A stretch of 64,000 bases of DNA from Methylotenera sp. G11 (GCF_000799735.1 NZ_JUHH01000001.1:496001-560000), one strand, 5' to 3'. Positions 48,201-56,410 are shown, numbered from the stretch's first letter. Numbers and translations are program-made. Notes: a model not told the origin generated them from the letters alone.

Positions 48201-49373
48201 AATCTTCTGCTGGTCTTCAATGCTCAGGCGTGCAAACAGCGGCAGCACTTCAATATGTTTAAGCTTGGCGGAACGACCCTGGTATTTGCGCAAGTGGTCA
48301 GCGACATCCCGGATCTCGCGCTCTCCCGGCAGAAACACCAGAATATCGCCATCGCCCTGGCGCAGCAGATCATCGGCGGCATCCAGAATGGCTTCCTCGA
48401 TGGCTTCTTCTTCGTCATCCTCTTCCAGCCAGCGCGCTTCTGTCTTAGGCTTGCGCGGGATTCCGAGAGGGTTTCCGGCAGGCAGGTCCATATCGTCATC
48501 CAGGTCGAACTGCGTGTTTTCAGCTTCGGCAATTTCCCTGGCGCGGAAACCCGCCGCGCCCAGCGGACGGTAACGGATTTCGACCGGGTAAGTACGGCCG
48601 GATACTTCTATCACCGGGGCGCCGTTAAAGTGCCTGGAGAAACGGTCAGCATCAATCGTGGCCGAGGTGACAATGATTTTCAGATCAGGGCGTTTCGGCA
48701 GCAACTGCTTCAGGTAGCCGAGCAGAAAGTCGATATTGAGGCTGCGCTCATGCGCCTCGTCGATAATGATCGTGTCATAGGCGTTAAGGAATTTATCGCC
48801 CTGGGTTTCCGCAAGCAGGATACCGTCGGTCATCAGCTTGACATAGCTGGATTCTGACAGCTTGTCGTTAAAGCGCACCTTGTAGCCAACCACTTCGCCC
48901 AGGGGACTTTTTAGTTCCTGTGCAATACGGCTGGCGACCGAACGTGCCGCGATACGACGCGGCTGCGTGTGGCCGATGAGGCCGGAAACGCCGCGGCCTA
49001 ATTCAAGGCAGATTTTGGGGAGTTGCGTTGTTTTACCGGAACCGGTTTCACCGCAGACGATCACCACCTGGTTTTTAATAATGGCCGCAGAAATTTCATC
49101 TTTCCTGCCGCTGACCGGCAGTTCCAGAGGATATTCCGGGCGCGGCAGGCTGGCTAAACGCTGCCCGTATTTTTTCTGCGAGGCATGCAGTTTCTGCACA
49201 AGCTCATTGATCAGGCGCTGCGCTTTGGCCAATGATTTTTCATCGCCTGATTTTTGCAGGGTCTTCACGTCATGCATCTTGCGACGCAGCGCATAACGGT
49301 CGGCCAGCATGCATGCCTGTAATGCCGTATCAAAATTTGCGGGGGTTAACTGTAGCGGTTTACTTTCGTTCAT
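45222..49373 (-). CDS. hrpA: ATP-dependent RNA helicase HrpA, with an in-frame repeat insertion
   Basis: HrpA is a DEAH-box helicase that rescues stalled ribosomes. In about 1383 residues from MNESKPLQLTPANF: Walker A GETGSGKTTQLPK, DEAH box IIDEAHERSLNIDF, SAT motif VTSATIDADRFSRH, motif VI RAGRCGR, the HA2 and OB domains, and the C-terminal DUF3418 region. Inside the last part, residues about 990-1017 read LSSFPRRRESSQ...GLDSGLRRNDAVG, encoded entirely by a palindromic repeat of 81 bp (46325-46405); the frame stays open. An in-frame start upstream at 49415 is possible but unsupported by homology. Divergent from sulP. Confidence 0.93.
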   Translation of the reverse strand: MNESKPLQLTPANFDTALQACMLADRYALRRKMHDVKTLQKSGDEKSLAKAQRLINELVQKLHASQKKYGQRLASLPRPEYPLELPVSGRKDEISAAIIKNQVVIVCGETGSGKTTQLPKICLELGRGVSGLIGHTQPRRIAARSVASRIAQELKSPLGEVVGYKVRFNDKLSESSYVKLMTDGILLAETQGDKFLNAYDTIIIDEAHERSLNIDFLLGYLKQLLPKRPDLKIIVTSATIDADRFSRHFNGAPVIEVSGRTYPVEIRYRPLGAAGFRAREIAEAENTQFDLDDDMDLPAGNPLGIPRKPKTEARWLEEDDEEEAIEEAILDAADDLLRQGDGDILVFLPGEREIRDVADHLRKYQGRSAKLKHIEVLPLFARLSIEDQQKIFKSHSSRRIVLATNVAETSLTVPGIKYVIDAGLARVNRYSPRAKVEQLQIEKISQAAARQRAGRCGRVSDGICVRLYSEQDFNGRPEFTEPEILRSSLAAVILRMAALRLGDVAEFPFIEAPSSRLIADGYLLLQELGAVDARRQITETGLQLAKLPLDPRVGRMILAAKREHCLKEILIIASVLSIQDPRERPMDKREAADNAHARFAGEGSDFMSYLKLWDFFDNALKTKKSNKDLLNQCHSSFLSFLRLKEWRELHGQLLDIVSEMEFKLNEKEATFEQIHKALLAGLLGNIGFKDGESESYAGARGIRFHIAPGSALKKQRPKWVIAAELVDTSKLYARCVAKIEPDWIEPLARGLTESHYSDPRWDRKMGMVNAWERVSLYGLTVIPKRRVHYGPIDPKESRGIFIREALANGEFDTRAAFFTANERLIAEVEELEHKARRQDVLVDEHQLFTFYDARIPADIYNAASFEKWRAEAEKLNPRLLYLTRDDLMRHGADAITAVQFPEKIMLDGVEVALKYRFEPGHVLDGVTATIPLALLNQLNPVQTEWLVPGMLREKLTYLIKALPKTFRRVCVPVPEFATSFLEYAEQNPLSSFPRRRESSQVDYVDNGLDSGLRRNDAVGVLSLLDTLAAYIQYKTTLKISKEDWSLTDIPAHHLMNFRVIDDAGRELGMGRDWNALKKQLGSAAQLTFRNTSPDIEKTGLKQWDFGDLPQTLSFERDGLKVTGYPALEDDMDTVSVRLFDTAREAEQSHRKGICRLMRFELKEQMKQLEKSLPNFNQYALALRNVVAPDDLREDMIMAIADRAFIGEDELPRTNADFMKLKQRARTRLPAVTEAVARQAQAIATEYQLLMQKQGQMAATVNRLKRDLEQQIGLLVYKGCFSQTPWEYLQSIPRYLKALRLRIEKHPANPERDGKNAGSVGLIWQKWQDKINALNQAHLDIPQQLLDFRWLIEELRVSLFAQELKTPFPVSIKRLEKIWQDMRF
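46325..46405. repeat. 81-bp palindromic repeat inserted in frame in hrpA
   Basis: Two 28-bp inverted arms (46325-46352 and 46378-46405) differ at two positions; they begin CGTCATTCC and end GGAATCCAG, with a 25-base centre. The length, 81, is a multiple of three and carries no stop in the hrpA frame, adding 27 codons. A single arm of the same sequence is at 29767-29794. Confidence 0.88.
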
Positions 49374-49460
49374 AGCCATGAATTTTATCACGCCATGGCC
49401 GTCAGCTTTATGCAATCGTAGCCAGCACCTGTAAAAGTATACGCAGAACCCATGTAGTAA

Positions 49461-49489
49461 TTGAGGTCATCACCTCAGGGTGCTACTAT
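49461..49489 (+). promoter_or_regulatory. Probable sulP promoter with embedded dyad operator
   Basis: TTGAGG (49461-49466), 17-base spacer, TACTAT (49484-49489). A perfect inverted repeat TGAGGT-CATC-ACCTCA (49462-49477) overlaps the -35 and spacer, as a repressor site would. If the promoter is right, the GTG at 49480 cannot be the sulP start and the ATG at 49522 is. Confidence 0.42.
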
Positions 49490-49521
49490 TGACGTTCAAG
49501 AACAAGTATCCGGGTTATAAG

Positions 49522-51147
49522 ATGATTGCCCTGCAGGAAGCCAGACGCGCCGGTTTATTCAAGAGATCGCATTGGGCGAACAATCTGCTGGCGGGCGTCA
49601 TCGTTGGCATTGTAGCGCTACCGCTGGCCATGGCTTTTGCCATCGCCAGCGGCGCAAAACCGGAACAAGGCATCTACACGGCAATCGTGGCAGGCGGCAT
49701 CAGCTCATTAATGGGCGGCAGCCGAGTGCAGATATCAGGCCCTACCGGTGCATTCATTGTAATCCTGTCAGGTATCACGGCCCAGTACGGCATTGCCGGC
49801 CTGCAAATGGCCACCTTGATGGCTGGCGTCATGCTGCTGGTGATGGGGCTTGTGCGCTTCGGCGCCGTGATCAAATACATCCCTGCCCCGGTAATCGTAG
49901 GTTTTACAAGCGGTATTGCAGTCATTATCTGGGTTGGCCAGTGGAAAGATTTCCTAGGCCTGAAGCCGGAACCTGGTGCGGAGCACTTTCATGAAAAGCT
50001 ATGGGATCTAACCATGGCATTGCCCAGCCTGCACCCTGTAACGGCACTGCTGGCCGCATTCACACTACTGCTGGTCATTTACTCACCGAGGATTTTCAAG
50101 CGCATCCCTTCCCCATTGGTTGCAATGGTGGCAGCGACAGTGCTGCAGGCTGTCTTCAAGTTTGAAGGCGTCGCTACGATAGGTTCGGCTTTTGGCGGCA
50201 TACCGCAAAGTTTGCCCAGCTTCCATTTTTTACCTATCCGTTTCTCACAGGTGCTGCAGCTGATTGTACCGGCCTTTACCATCGCCTTGCTGGGCGCAAT
50301 TGAATCACTATTGTCCGCAGTCGTTGCCGATAGCATGACAGGCACCAAGCATGACTCCAACCAGGAACTGGTTGGCCAGGGCATCGCCAATATTTTTTCT
50401 CCATTATTCGGCGGTTTTGCCTCTACCGGCGCGATCGCACGTACGGCAACCAACATCCGCAACGGCGCATCCAGCCCGCTGGCAGGCATTGTGCATACGT
50501 TAACGCTGGTTGTCATTGTGATTGTTTTTGCACCGTTAGCCGCGCACATACCGCTGTGCGCCTTATCTGCAATATTGTTTGTCGTGGCTTACAACATGAG
50601 TGAAATGCACCGTTTCTGGCATATGGCGCGCACGGCACCGCGGGCAGATGTCGCTGTGCTGCTGATCACGTTTCTGCTCACGATCTTCACCGACCTTGTG
50701 GCCGCAGTCAATATCGGCGTGATGCTGGCCGCGCTATTGTTCATGAAGCGCATGAGCGAGGCGGCAAGCATCCGGCACCAGACCGTAGAAGACCTGGTGT
50801 CTGAAACCGGTAACGCCCATTTCATACTGCCCGAAAATGTCGCGGTTTACAGCATGGAAGGCGCGTTCTTTTTTGGCGTGACCGAACGCCTGATGAGCGC
50901 GCTGGAGCATGCCCATACCCACGCCGACATCCTGGTGCTGCGCATGCAGAACGTGCCGGTTATTGACGCATCGGGTTTGCAGGCTTTTGAAGAACTGGTG
51001 AAGAACTGCGAACGCAACCATACCCGGCTGGTGCTGTGTGAAGTGCGCGCCAATATCATGGAAAAGATGGAGCGCTCAGGCATCATCCAAAAAATAGGTG
51101 AGAAGAATATCATCAAGAACATTCAATCTTTAACGGTACCTCTCTGA
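49522..51147 (+). CDS. SulP family anion transporter (sulfate permease)
   Basis: 541 residues from MIALQEARRAGLFKR. About ten to twelve membrane segments; the SulP hallmark regions are IVALPLAMAFAIASGAKPEQ, then GIYTAIVAGGISSLMGGSRV and QISGPTGAFIVILSGITAQY. The C-terminal STAS domain contains PVIDASGLQAFEELVKNC. SulP members carry sulfate, bicarbonate or other anions; which one is not decidable here. The ATG at 49522 is preferred to the earlier GTG 49480, which falls in the presumed promoter. Convergent with the response-regulator gene. Confidence 0.9.
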   Translation: MIALQEARRAGLFKRSHWANNLLAGVIVGIVALPLAMAFAIASGAKPEQGIYTAIVAGGISSLMGGSRVQISGPTGAFIVILSGITAQYGIAGLQMATLMAGVMLLVMGLVRFGAVIKYIPAPVIVGFTSGIAVIIWVGQWKDFLGLKPEPGAEHFHEKLWDLTMALPSLHPVTALLAAFTLLLVIYSPRIFKRIPSPLVAMVAATVLQAVFKFEGVATIGSAFGGIPQSLPSFHFLPIRFSQVLQLIVPAFTIALLGAIESLLSAVVADSMTGTKHDSNQELVGQGIANIFSPLFGGFASTGAIARTATNIRNGASSPLAGIVHTLTLVVIVIVFAPLAAHIPLCALSAILFVVAYNMSEMHRFWHMARTAPRADVAVLLITFLLTIFTDLVAAVNIGVMLAALLFMKRMSEAASIRHQTVEDLVSETGNAHFILPENVAVYSMEGAFFFGVTERLMSALEHAHTHADILVLRMQNVPVIDASGLQAFEELVKNCERNHTRLVLCEVRANIMEKMERSGIIQKIGEKNIIKNIQSLTVPL

Positions 51148-51413
51148 CGCCTTCTTGCATGGCACGGATTCGGGAATAGCTCCCCGACGGTTGTGAATGC
51201 TGTAAATTCCATAATGCGATCATGTGCTTAACAACGCCATGCACGCTTTGCATGATGCATTGACTGCCAGATCCAAGACTCCACAGTTTTTGTGGATAAC
51301 TTTGTGGGCTGCGTGGGGATAGGCGCGCTAACTTACTGGCACCGCTAGGAAACCGGCAATAGTAGAATCTTTATACATCAAAAATCGGCATGTGATTCAA
51401 AATCTGCCGCATT

Positions 51414-52070
51414 TCATCCTGATGAATTATCCACCTGGTCAAGCAGATTATGTTCTAAGGCATACCTGCACACATCGTACACACTGTTTAGCGACAGCTT
51501 CTGGAAAATACGGGCTTTATATGTACTGACGGTCTTTAAACTCAGGTTTAGTCTCTCTGAAATTTCCGTAATCGTTTTACCCGAAGCCAGCTTGAGGAAC
51601 ACCTGATATTCACGGTCGGACAGCAGGCTATGCTGCTTGACCGGCGTGGTGTGCATGCTGGAAAGTGCCAGTTCCTCGGCTACGTCTTCCGTGATGTACA
51701 TGCGTCCCTGGGCAAGTTTGCTGACCGCATGCACCAGCTCAGAGATTGCGTGGTCTTTGCACAGGTAGCCTGATGCCCCGGCGCGGATGGCGCGTACCGC
51801 ATAGATATCCTCTTTGTGCGAACTGATCACCAGTATCCTGAGTTCAGGTTTCTCCAGATGCAGCTGCTGAATGAGTTCTATACCGTTCTTGCCCGGCATC
51901 AGCATATCCACGAGGGCGATGTCGTAACTGTCCCGGCGGACCGCCGCCAGCAGCTCATGGCCGTCAGCGGTCTCTGCGGCTATGGTATACGCCGGGTGCG
52001 ATGCCAGGATATGCTTGAACCCTTCGCGGATCAATGGGTGGTCATCAGCAATGATGATGCTTTTTGTCAT
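51414..52070 (-). CDS. NarL/FixJ-type response regulator, copy A
   Basis: 218 residues. Receiver domain (1-120) with IIIADDHPLIREG, phospho-acceptor Asp in YDIALVDMLMPGKNG, Thr/Ser and Lys sites in LVISSHKEDIYAVRA and GYLCKDHAIS. LuxR-type helix-turn-helix (about 150-210): LLSDREYQVFLKLASGKTIT then EISERLNLSLKTVSTYKARI. The first 500 bases (52070 back to 51571) match copy B at 56410-55911 with 7 mismatches; from residue about 168 on, the two differ. No kinase is next to this copy. It follows the OmpA-like gene by 119 bases. Confidence 0.93.
   Translation of the reverse strand: MTKSIIIADDHPLIREGFKHILASHPAYTIAAETADGHELLAAVRRDSYDIALVDMLMPGKNGIELIQQLHLEKPELRILVISSHKEDIYAVRAIRAGASGYLCKDHAISELVHAVSKLAQGRMYITEDVAEELALSSMHTTPVKQHSLLSDREYQVFLKLASGKTITEISERLNLSLKTVSTYKARIFQKLSLNSVYDVCRYALEHNLLDQVDNSSG
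51571..52070 (-). repeat. 500-bp near-identical block, copy A
   Basis: Matches 55911-56410 at a constant offset of 4,340 bases with 7 mismatches (98.6%, counted by eye). One boundary is exactly the start codon of both regulator genes; the other falls within the HTH domain. Flanks on both sides are unrelated. Confidence 0.93.
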
Positions 52071-52140
52071 GGTTGCATGTCTTGGAATTAATATCGGTCT
52101 TGATTCAAAGCCACAGTTTCAAATTAATTACTTTTCAAAC

Positions 52141-52179
52141 GCCATCAGCAAGCGGGTTGATGCCCTGCTTGCTGATGGC
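52141..52179 (-). terminator. 13-bp hairpin after the BamE-OmpA gene
   Basis: Perfect arms GCCATCAGCAAGC (52141-52153) and GCTTGCTGATGGC (52167-52179) with a 13-base loop, 11 bases beyond the gene's stop. Only a short T stretch follows on the minus strand, so it may stabilise the mRNA end rather than terminate. Confidence 0.55.
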
Positions 52180-52189
52180 TCCGTAAGGT

Positions 52190-53080
52190 TTACTGTTTGC
52201 TGACCGTCCACGCCTCGATTTCGAACCTGCGATTAGGCTCCAGGCAGCGAATCAGCGCTTCATCACGCCTGGTTTGCCTGCATTCGACCAGAGGCTGTGA
52301 CTTGCCGGCGCCCTGGACGCTGGCTAACTCCGTCGTGACACTTTTCCTGGCCAGGTATTGCCGGATGGCTTCGGCACGCTCTACAGACAAACGCTGGTTA
52401 TAAGCATCATCACCCAAGCGGTCCGTATGCCCGATGATCTTCAGCTGGGTAATTTCGCCGCTAGCCAATAACTGCTCAGCGACCTTATTCAGTTTTTCAA
52501 TGCCTCCTGGCCGCAAATCACTGATGCCGGATTTATCAAACTCAAACACACCGTCCGCAGCGACCCTGATGCGAACTACTTCCTGCCTGGGCGCTTCCGG
52601 CCTGGGAAGCACGGCTGATTTCTCCACAATCCTTTCAATCACGGTCTGGGTCGGCACCGGGTCAGGTTTCAGCATGTCCGCGCAGGACTCCGGCTGCCAG
52701 TAAGTACTGCGCAGGTGCATGTCTGGTGCATAGACGATTTTGTACTGGCAAGTCTGAACGGTGCTGTCAGCGCTTTTACGGAAATTAAACACATAATCCC
52801 ATTCACGAACGCCGATGATGCCCTCGCTGAAATGCGGCCTGCCTATCAGTGAATAGATATTGTCCTTGGTCATGCCAGGTGCTATGCGGCGCAGATTATC
52901 GACATTAGGGTCCACCGCTTCTTTTAACCAGGCTTTATTGGCATCCGGAAATACGATTTTGTCGCTGGCGCCATCCTGTGACAGCTTGCTGCCGGATGTC
53001 GCACACCCTGGCAGGACTGTTGCGGCTGCAATTAAAGCCGTCATCAAGCCTGTCTTGAGTTGATTATTGATATTGTTCAT
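52190..53080 (-). CDS. Outer-membrane lipoprotein: BamE-like domain fused to OmpA peptidoglycan-binding domain
   Basis: 296 residues with lipobox LPGC after a signal peptide (MTALIAAATVLPGC). Residues about 55-120 resemble BamE/SmpA-OmlA: NLRRIAPGMTKDNIYSLIGR then PHFSEGIIGVREWDYVFNFR. Residues about 165-290 are an OmpA C-terminal domain: VFEFDKSGISDLRPGGIEKL, IIGHTDRLGDDAYNQRLSVE, RAEAIRQYLARKSV, with the Asp and Arg that bind diaminopimelate (TDRLG, LSVERAEA). An outer-membrane lipoprotein tied to peptidoglycan is the natural reading. It begins 47 bases after the adhesin gene, so it probably shares its transcript. Confidence 0.87.
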   Translation of the reverse strand: MNNINNQLKTGLMTALIAAATVLPGCATSGSKLSQDGASDKIVFPDANKAWLKEAVDPNVDNLRRIAPGMTKDNIYSLIGRPHFSEGIIGVREWDYVFNFRKSADSTVQTCQYKIVYAPDMHLRSTYWQPESCADMLKPDPVPTQTVIERIVEKSAVLPRPEAPRQEVVRIRVAADGVFEFDKSGISDLRPGGIEKLNKVAEQLLASGEITQLKIIGHTDRLGDDAYNQRLSVERAEAIRQYLARKSVTTELASVQGAGKSQPLVECRQTRRDEALIRCLEPNRRFEIEAWTVSKQ

Positions 53081-53127
53081 GTATTAAGATTTCCTATTCT
53101 ATTTCGCTGGTGAGATTCAAAGCGCGC

Positions 53128-55482
53128 TTACCAGTGAATTCCCACACCGACACCTGCGCCGACTTTGCCACGCGTGTTGGCTGAGCCGTTGAAGTTCACA
53201 ACCCAACGTCCATTCTCAGAAAAATTGGATACACCTACCGCAACCGCAGACTGCCCTTCATAATGCCCGACACCTGCCGTCAGCATCGCCTTGCCGGGTA
53301 GTACCGACTGTGGCATGCTGGCCATTGCCATAGAGGCTGCAGAACCGGCGCTGGCATCTTTGTCCACCTTGTCTATTTCAGAACGGAGGTTGTAGAACTG
53401 GTTGCTGAAATACTGGTTGGTCTGGGAGATTGCGGCATCAAGCTGGCGTACGTTAACGGCATCGGTGTCCGCAGTACCGCCAGCCACATTCGTGATCTGC
53501 CGTTCATTACCGGCCGACCCGACAGATACAGCCCCCGCAGTTGAACTCACGGCGGTATTGCTGTATTTCTCCGCAGCGCCGTTCATACCTGCCCTGCTGG
53601 CCTGCGAACCCGCACCAAGGGCTACGCCGCGGTCAGAAGTAACGGTTGCCGCATTACCCAATGCAGTGCCTTGCTGGGAAGTCAGCGCGATCGCATTGTC
53701 ACCGAACGCTGCCCCCCCATTGCCGGCCTGTGCGCCTGCACCCACCGCAACCGAGCCGGTGGCCACGGCACCGGTACCGATTGCGATTGAATTGAGCCCG
53801 CTGGAAGCCGAATTCTGCCCGATGGCAATCGCGCCATCCTGCGTCGCCTGGCTGTTGTCGCCTATCGCTACACTGCCGGTACCGCTGGACAATGCCCGCG
53901 GCCCCACTGCAACGCTCTCGGCGCCGGTGGCTGAGGAGTCGGCAGCTGTAGAATTGGCATGGAAGTATTTAACGCCGCCGCCATTGACGATATTATCGAT
54001 ACGCAGGTTGGTTTCAAAAAGCTGGGAACCATTCACCGCATCCGTGCTGGTTGCGCTCAATGTTCCCTGATGCAGGTTGGTCAGCGTCGTGCCGCCAGTC
54101 ACGCCGCCATCTGTGGAGGTCGGGCCTGCCAGCGTGATCGTGTCCTTGCTTGCGCTGTCATACTTGACAGCCAGCGCATCAAGGCTGCTCACCCCGGCCT
54201 GCACCGCATCAAGCTGGCTCTTGTTCACGGCATCGTTAGGATCTATACCGTCCGCCACATTATGGACACGTACCGGGCCCGCCGTACTCCCCACCAGGGT
54301 GACATCATTGGATGGCACCAGTGGCGTTGCCACGCCATTGGCATCTGAATACTGCAGCGGAGCATTGGTCTGCAAGGCAGCAATGGCATCGCCGACATTG
54401 GTTTGTGTTGTGCTGTATACATTATAGCTCGGCGCCGATATGGTACCCGTAGTCGAGTTGTAGACTGCACCGCCGCCCAGATTGGTAGCGGTACTGTTGC
54501 CCAGGTTGTCGATATTGGTCGTGAAACCCTGGGTAATGTTGTAAAGCTGGGAACCATTGACGGCATCGCTGCTGGTTGCACTGATTTCCCCTTTTGACAG
54601 GTTGGTGATCCTGGTGCCGTTTGTGGTGCCGCCATCGGTGGTTGGCGCGCCTTCGAGCGTAATCAGTGATTTCTCAAGCAATAGCCCGGTATCATATTTA
54701 ACGGCGCCATCATTGATGGCCTGCAATTGAGAGACATTCACGGCATCGGTCGCAGCCGAACCGGCGGCAACATTGGTGATGACCCGTTCATTGCCGCTTG
54801 ACCCGACTGAAACTTCCCCGACACTGCTTTGCGGCGCGGCCAGTCCATAAGCGCTGTAACCGCTGGCAGCACCGGTCGTTGCCGTTGATCCGGCGCCGAG
54901 TACAACGCTGTTAGCAACATTGGCACTGGCACCGCTGCCGATCACTACCGAGTTGGTTCCGCCGGCACCGATGGTGGCATTAGTGCCAAGTGCAATGGAA
55001 TTCAAAGCTGCGGCATCGGTACTTGCGGCATTGCCGATAGCGATTGAATTCATCTCCCCGGCATCGGCAACCGTGCCATTACCAAGGCCGGTGATCTGGT
55101 TGCCGCCAAATGAAATGCCTTTGGGCGTACTCAGCTGAAAACCGTCAGCTGTGGTCTGGCAGGTGGGGTCTGCGGTAGGGTCAACCACATTGCCGCTGGT
55201 ATCCAGCACATTGAGCGCTATCGGGTCGCCTGCGGCTATGCTGCCCAGCGTGTTCTGCAGGTTGGTCTGCAAACCCAAAAGTGGAAACAGTAATGCAGAC
55301 AAGGTATTATCCAGCGCACCGGCAATGGGTACCACGGCCTGCCCGACAATATCAGTTACGACTGATTTTGGCAGGCTGACGCCGGTACAGGCACTCACCA
55401 ATGCTGCATTCACCGTTCCGGCATTTGTTGCGAACGTTGCTGCCACCAGGGTATAGATTATTTTATTCGGATAGATTTTCAC
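53128..55482 (-). CDS. Trimeric autotransporter adhesin (YadA-like)
   Basis: 784 residues, GTG start with GGAT ribosome site. Signal peptide MKIYPNKIIYTLVAATFATN-AGTVNA. Head units rich in S-IAIG/AVG steps lie at about 140-210 (NSIALGTNATIGAGGTNSVV) and 530-640 (GSVAIGDNSQATQDGAIAIG). Five neck motifs DAVNxxQL occur: DAVNVSQL, DAVNGSQL twice, DAVNKSQL, DAVNVRQL. A short coiled coil (YNLRSEIDKVDKDASAGSAA) leads to the C-terminal membrane anchor (AVAVGVSNFSENGRWVVNFN ... GAGVGVGIHW). It is complete: head, stalk and anchor. Trimeric adhesins bind surfaces or host matrix and drive autoaggregation. Lies between RR copy B and the BamE-OmpA gene. Confidence 0.93.
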   Translation of the reverse strand: MKIYPNKIIYTLVAATFATNAGTVNAALVSACTGVSLPKSVVTDIVGQAVVPIAGALDNTLSALLFPLLGLQTNLQNTLGSIAAGDPIALNVLDTSGNVVDPTADPTCQTTADGFQLSTPKGISFGGNQITGLGNGTVADAGEMNSIAIGNAASTDAAALNSIALGTNATIGAGGTNSVVIGSGASANVANSVVLGAGSTATTGAASGYSAYGLAAPQSSVGEVSVGSSGNERVITNVAAGSAATDAVNVSQLQAINDGAVKYDTGLLLEKSLITLEGAPTTDGGTTNGTRITNLSKGEISATSSDAVNGSQLYNITQGFTTNIDNLGNSTATNLGGGAVYNSTTGTISAPSYNVYSTTQTNVGDAIAALQTNAPLQYSDANGVATPLVPSNDVTLVGSTAGPVRVHNVADGIDPNDAVNKSQLDAVQAGVSSLDALAVKYDSASKDTITLAGPTSTDGGVTGGTTLTNLHQGTLSATSTDAVNGSQLFETNLRIDNIVNGGGVKYFHANSTAADSSATGAESVAVGPRALSSGTGSVAIGDNSQATQDGAIAIGQNSASSGLNSIAIGTGAVATGSVAVGAGAQAGNGGAAFGDNAIALTSQQGTALGNAATVTSDRGVALGAGSQASRAGMNGAAEKYSNTAVSSTAGAVSVGSAGNERQITNVAGGTADTDAVNVRQLDAAISQTNQYFSNQFYNLRSEIDKVDKDASAGSAASMAMASMPQSVLPGKAMLTAGVGHYEGQSAVAVGVSNFSENGRWVVNFNGSANTRGKVGAGVGVGIHW

Positions 55483-55753
55483 TTTGATCCACTCTTTTCA
55501 AAAATTTTCAATAATTGATTGTGCTTTTTTAAAACACCCGTAACAGGAAAAACCCAGCATGAGTGAAGTTTTCATGAAAGCGGATTTGATATAAAAAGCC
55601 TTGGTCAATTATCTGGTTTTGCTCAGACCAAAGAAGTCAGATGAACTCTGATTTAGCTGTAAGGATATGTGTAATGAAACCTGTAAGATAAATCCTACAG
55701 GCCGTCACCAGGGGCTGGCGGTTAGAACATCAAAGGAGTCGCAGGCTGCGGTG

Positions 55754-56410
55754 TTAATTGAATGCGTTATCGGTAGCATCAAGCAAACGGTTTTCCAGGG
55801 CATAACGGACAATCTCATAAGCATTGCTGAAAGCCATTTTCTCATTGATACGGGTTTTATAAGTACTCACGGTTTTCAGGCTTAAGTTAAGTTCGTCTGC
55901 GATTGCAGACATCGTTTTACCCGAAGCCAGCTTGAGGAACACCTGATATTCACGGTCGGACAGCAGGCTATGCTGCTTGACCGGCGTGGTGTGCATGCTG
56001 GAAAGTGCCAGTTCTTCGGCTACGTCTTCCGTGATGTACATGCGTCCCTGGGCAAGTCTGCTGACCGCATGCACCAGCTCAGAGATTGCGTGGTCTTTGC
56101 ACAGGTAGCCTGATGCCCCGGCGCGGATGGCGCGTACCGCATAGATATCCTCTTTGTGCGAACTGATCACCAGTATCCTGAGTTCAGGTTTCTCCAGATG
56201 CAGCTGCTGAATGAGTTCTATACCGTTCTTGCCCGGCATCAACATGTCCACGAGGGCGATGTCGTAACTGTCCCGGCGGACCGCCGCCAGCAGCTCATGG
56301 CCGTCAGCGGTCTCTGCGGCTATGGTATACGCCGGGTGCGATGCCAGGATATGCTTGAACCCTTCGCGGATCAATGGGTGGTCATCGGCGATGATGATGC
56401 GTTTTGTCAT
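55754..56410 (-). CDS. NarL/FixJ-type response regulator, copy B
   Basis: 218 residues from MTKRIIIADDHPLIREG. The receiver is nearly identical to copy A; phospho-acceptor Asp in LVDMLMPGKNG. The HTH differs: GKTMSAIADELNLSLKTVST then YKTRINEKMAFSNAYEIVRY. The ATG at 56410 matches the start of copy A; one two codons earlier (56416) also exists. The gene overlaps the 3' end of the adjacent kinase by 29 bases, so the two are translationally linked and a cognate pair. It lies 271 bases upstream of the adhesin. Confidence 0.93.
   Translation of the reverse strand: MTKRIIIADDHPLIREGFKHILASHPAYTIAAETADGHELLAAVRRDSYDIALVDMLMPGKNGIELIQQLHLEKPELRILVISSHKEDIYAVRAIRAGASGYLCKDHAISELVHAVSRLAQGRMYITEDVAEELALSSMHTTPVKQHSLLSDREYQVFLKLASGKTMSAIADELNLSLKTVSTYKTRINEKMAFSNAYEIVRYALENRLLDATDNAFN
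55911..56410 (-). repeat. 500-bp near-identical block, copy B
   Basis: Partner of 51571-52070, offset 4,340 bases. All seven mismatches are single substitutions; no gap. Covers the start codon to the first HTH helix of the regulator. Confidence 0.93.

Noticed and set aside
48124-48857. Plus-strand frames up to 222 codons opposite hrpA
   Set aside because: Antisense to a clearly coding helicase with all DEAH motifs; low-complexity Ser-rich translation in one case.
45222-49373. hrpA as a pseudogene because of the repeat insertion
   Set aside because: The insertion is a multiple of three with no stop and all helicase motifs are intact.
53402-54070. 222-codon plus-strand frame opposite the adhesin
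   Set aside because: Repeats of Ala/Pro/Val arise from the repetitive adhesin head on the other strand; no independent evidence.
56382-56410. Possible frameshift joining the HisKA_3 kinase with the regulator
   Set aside because: Both proteins have complete domain ends and the 29-base overlap is typical of coupled two-component genes.
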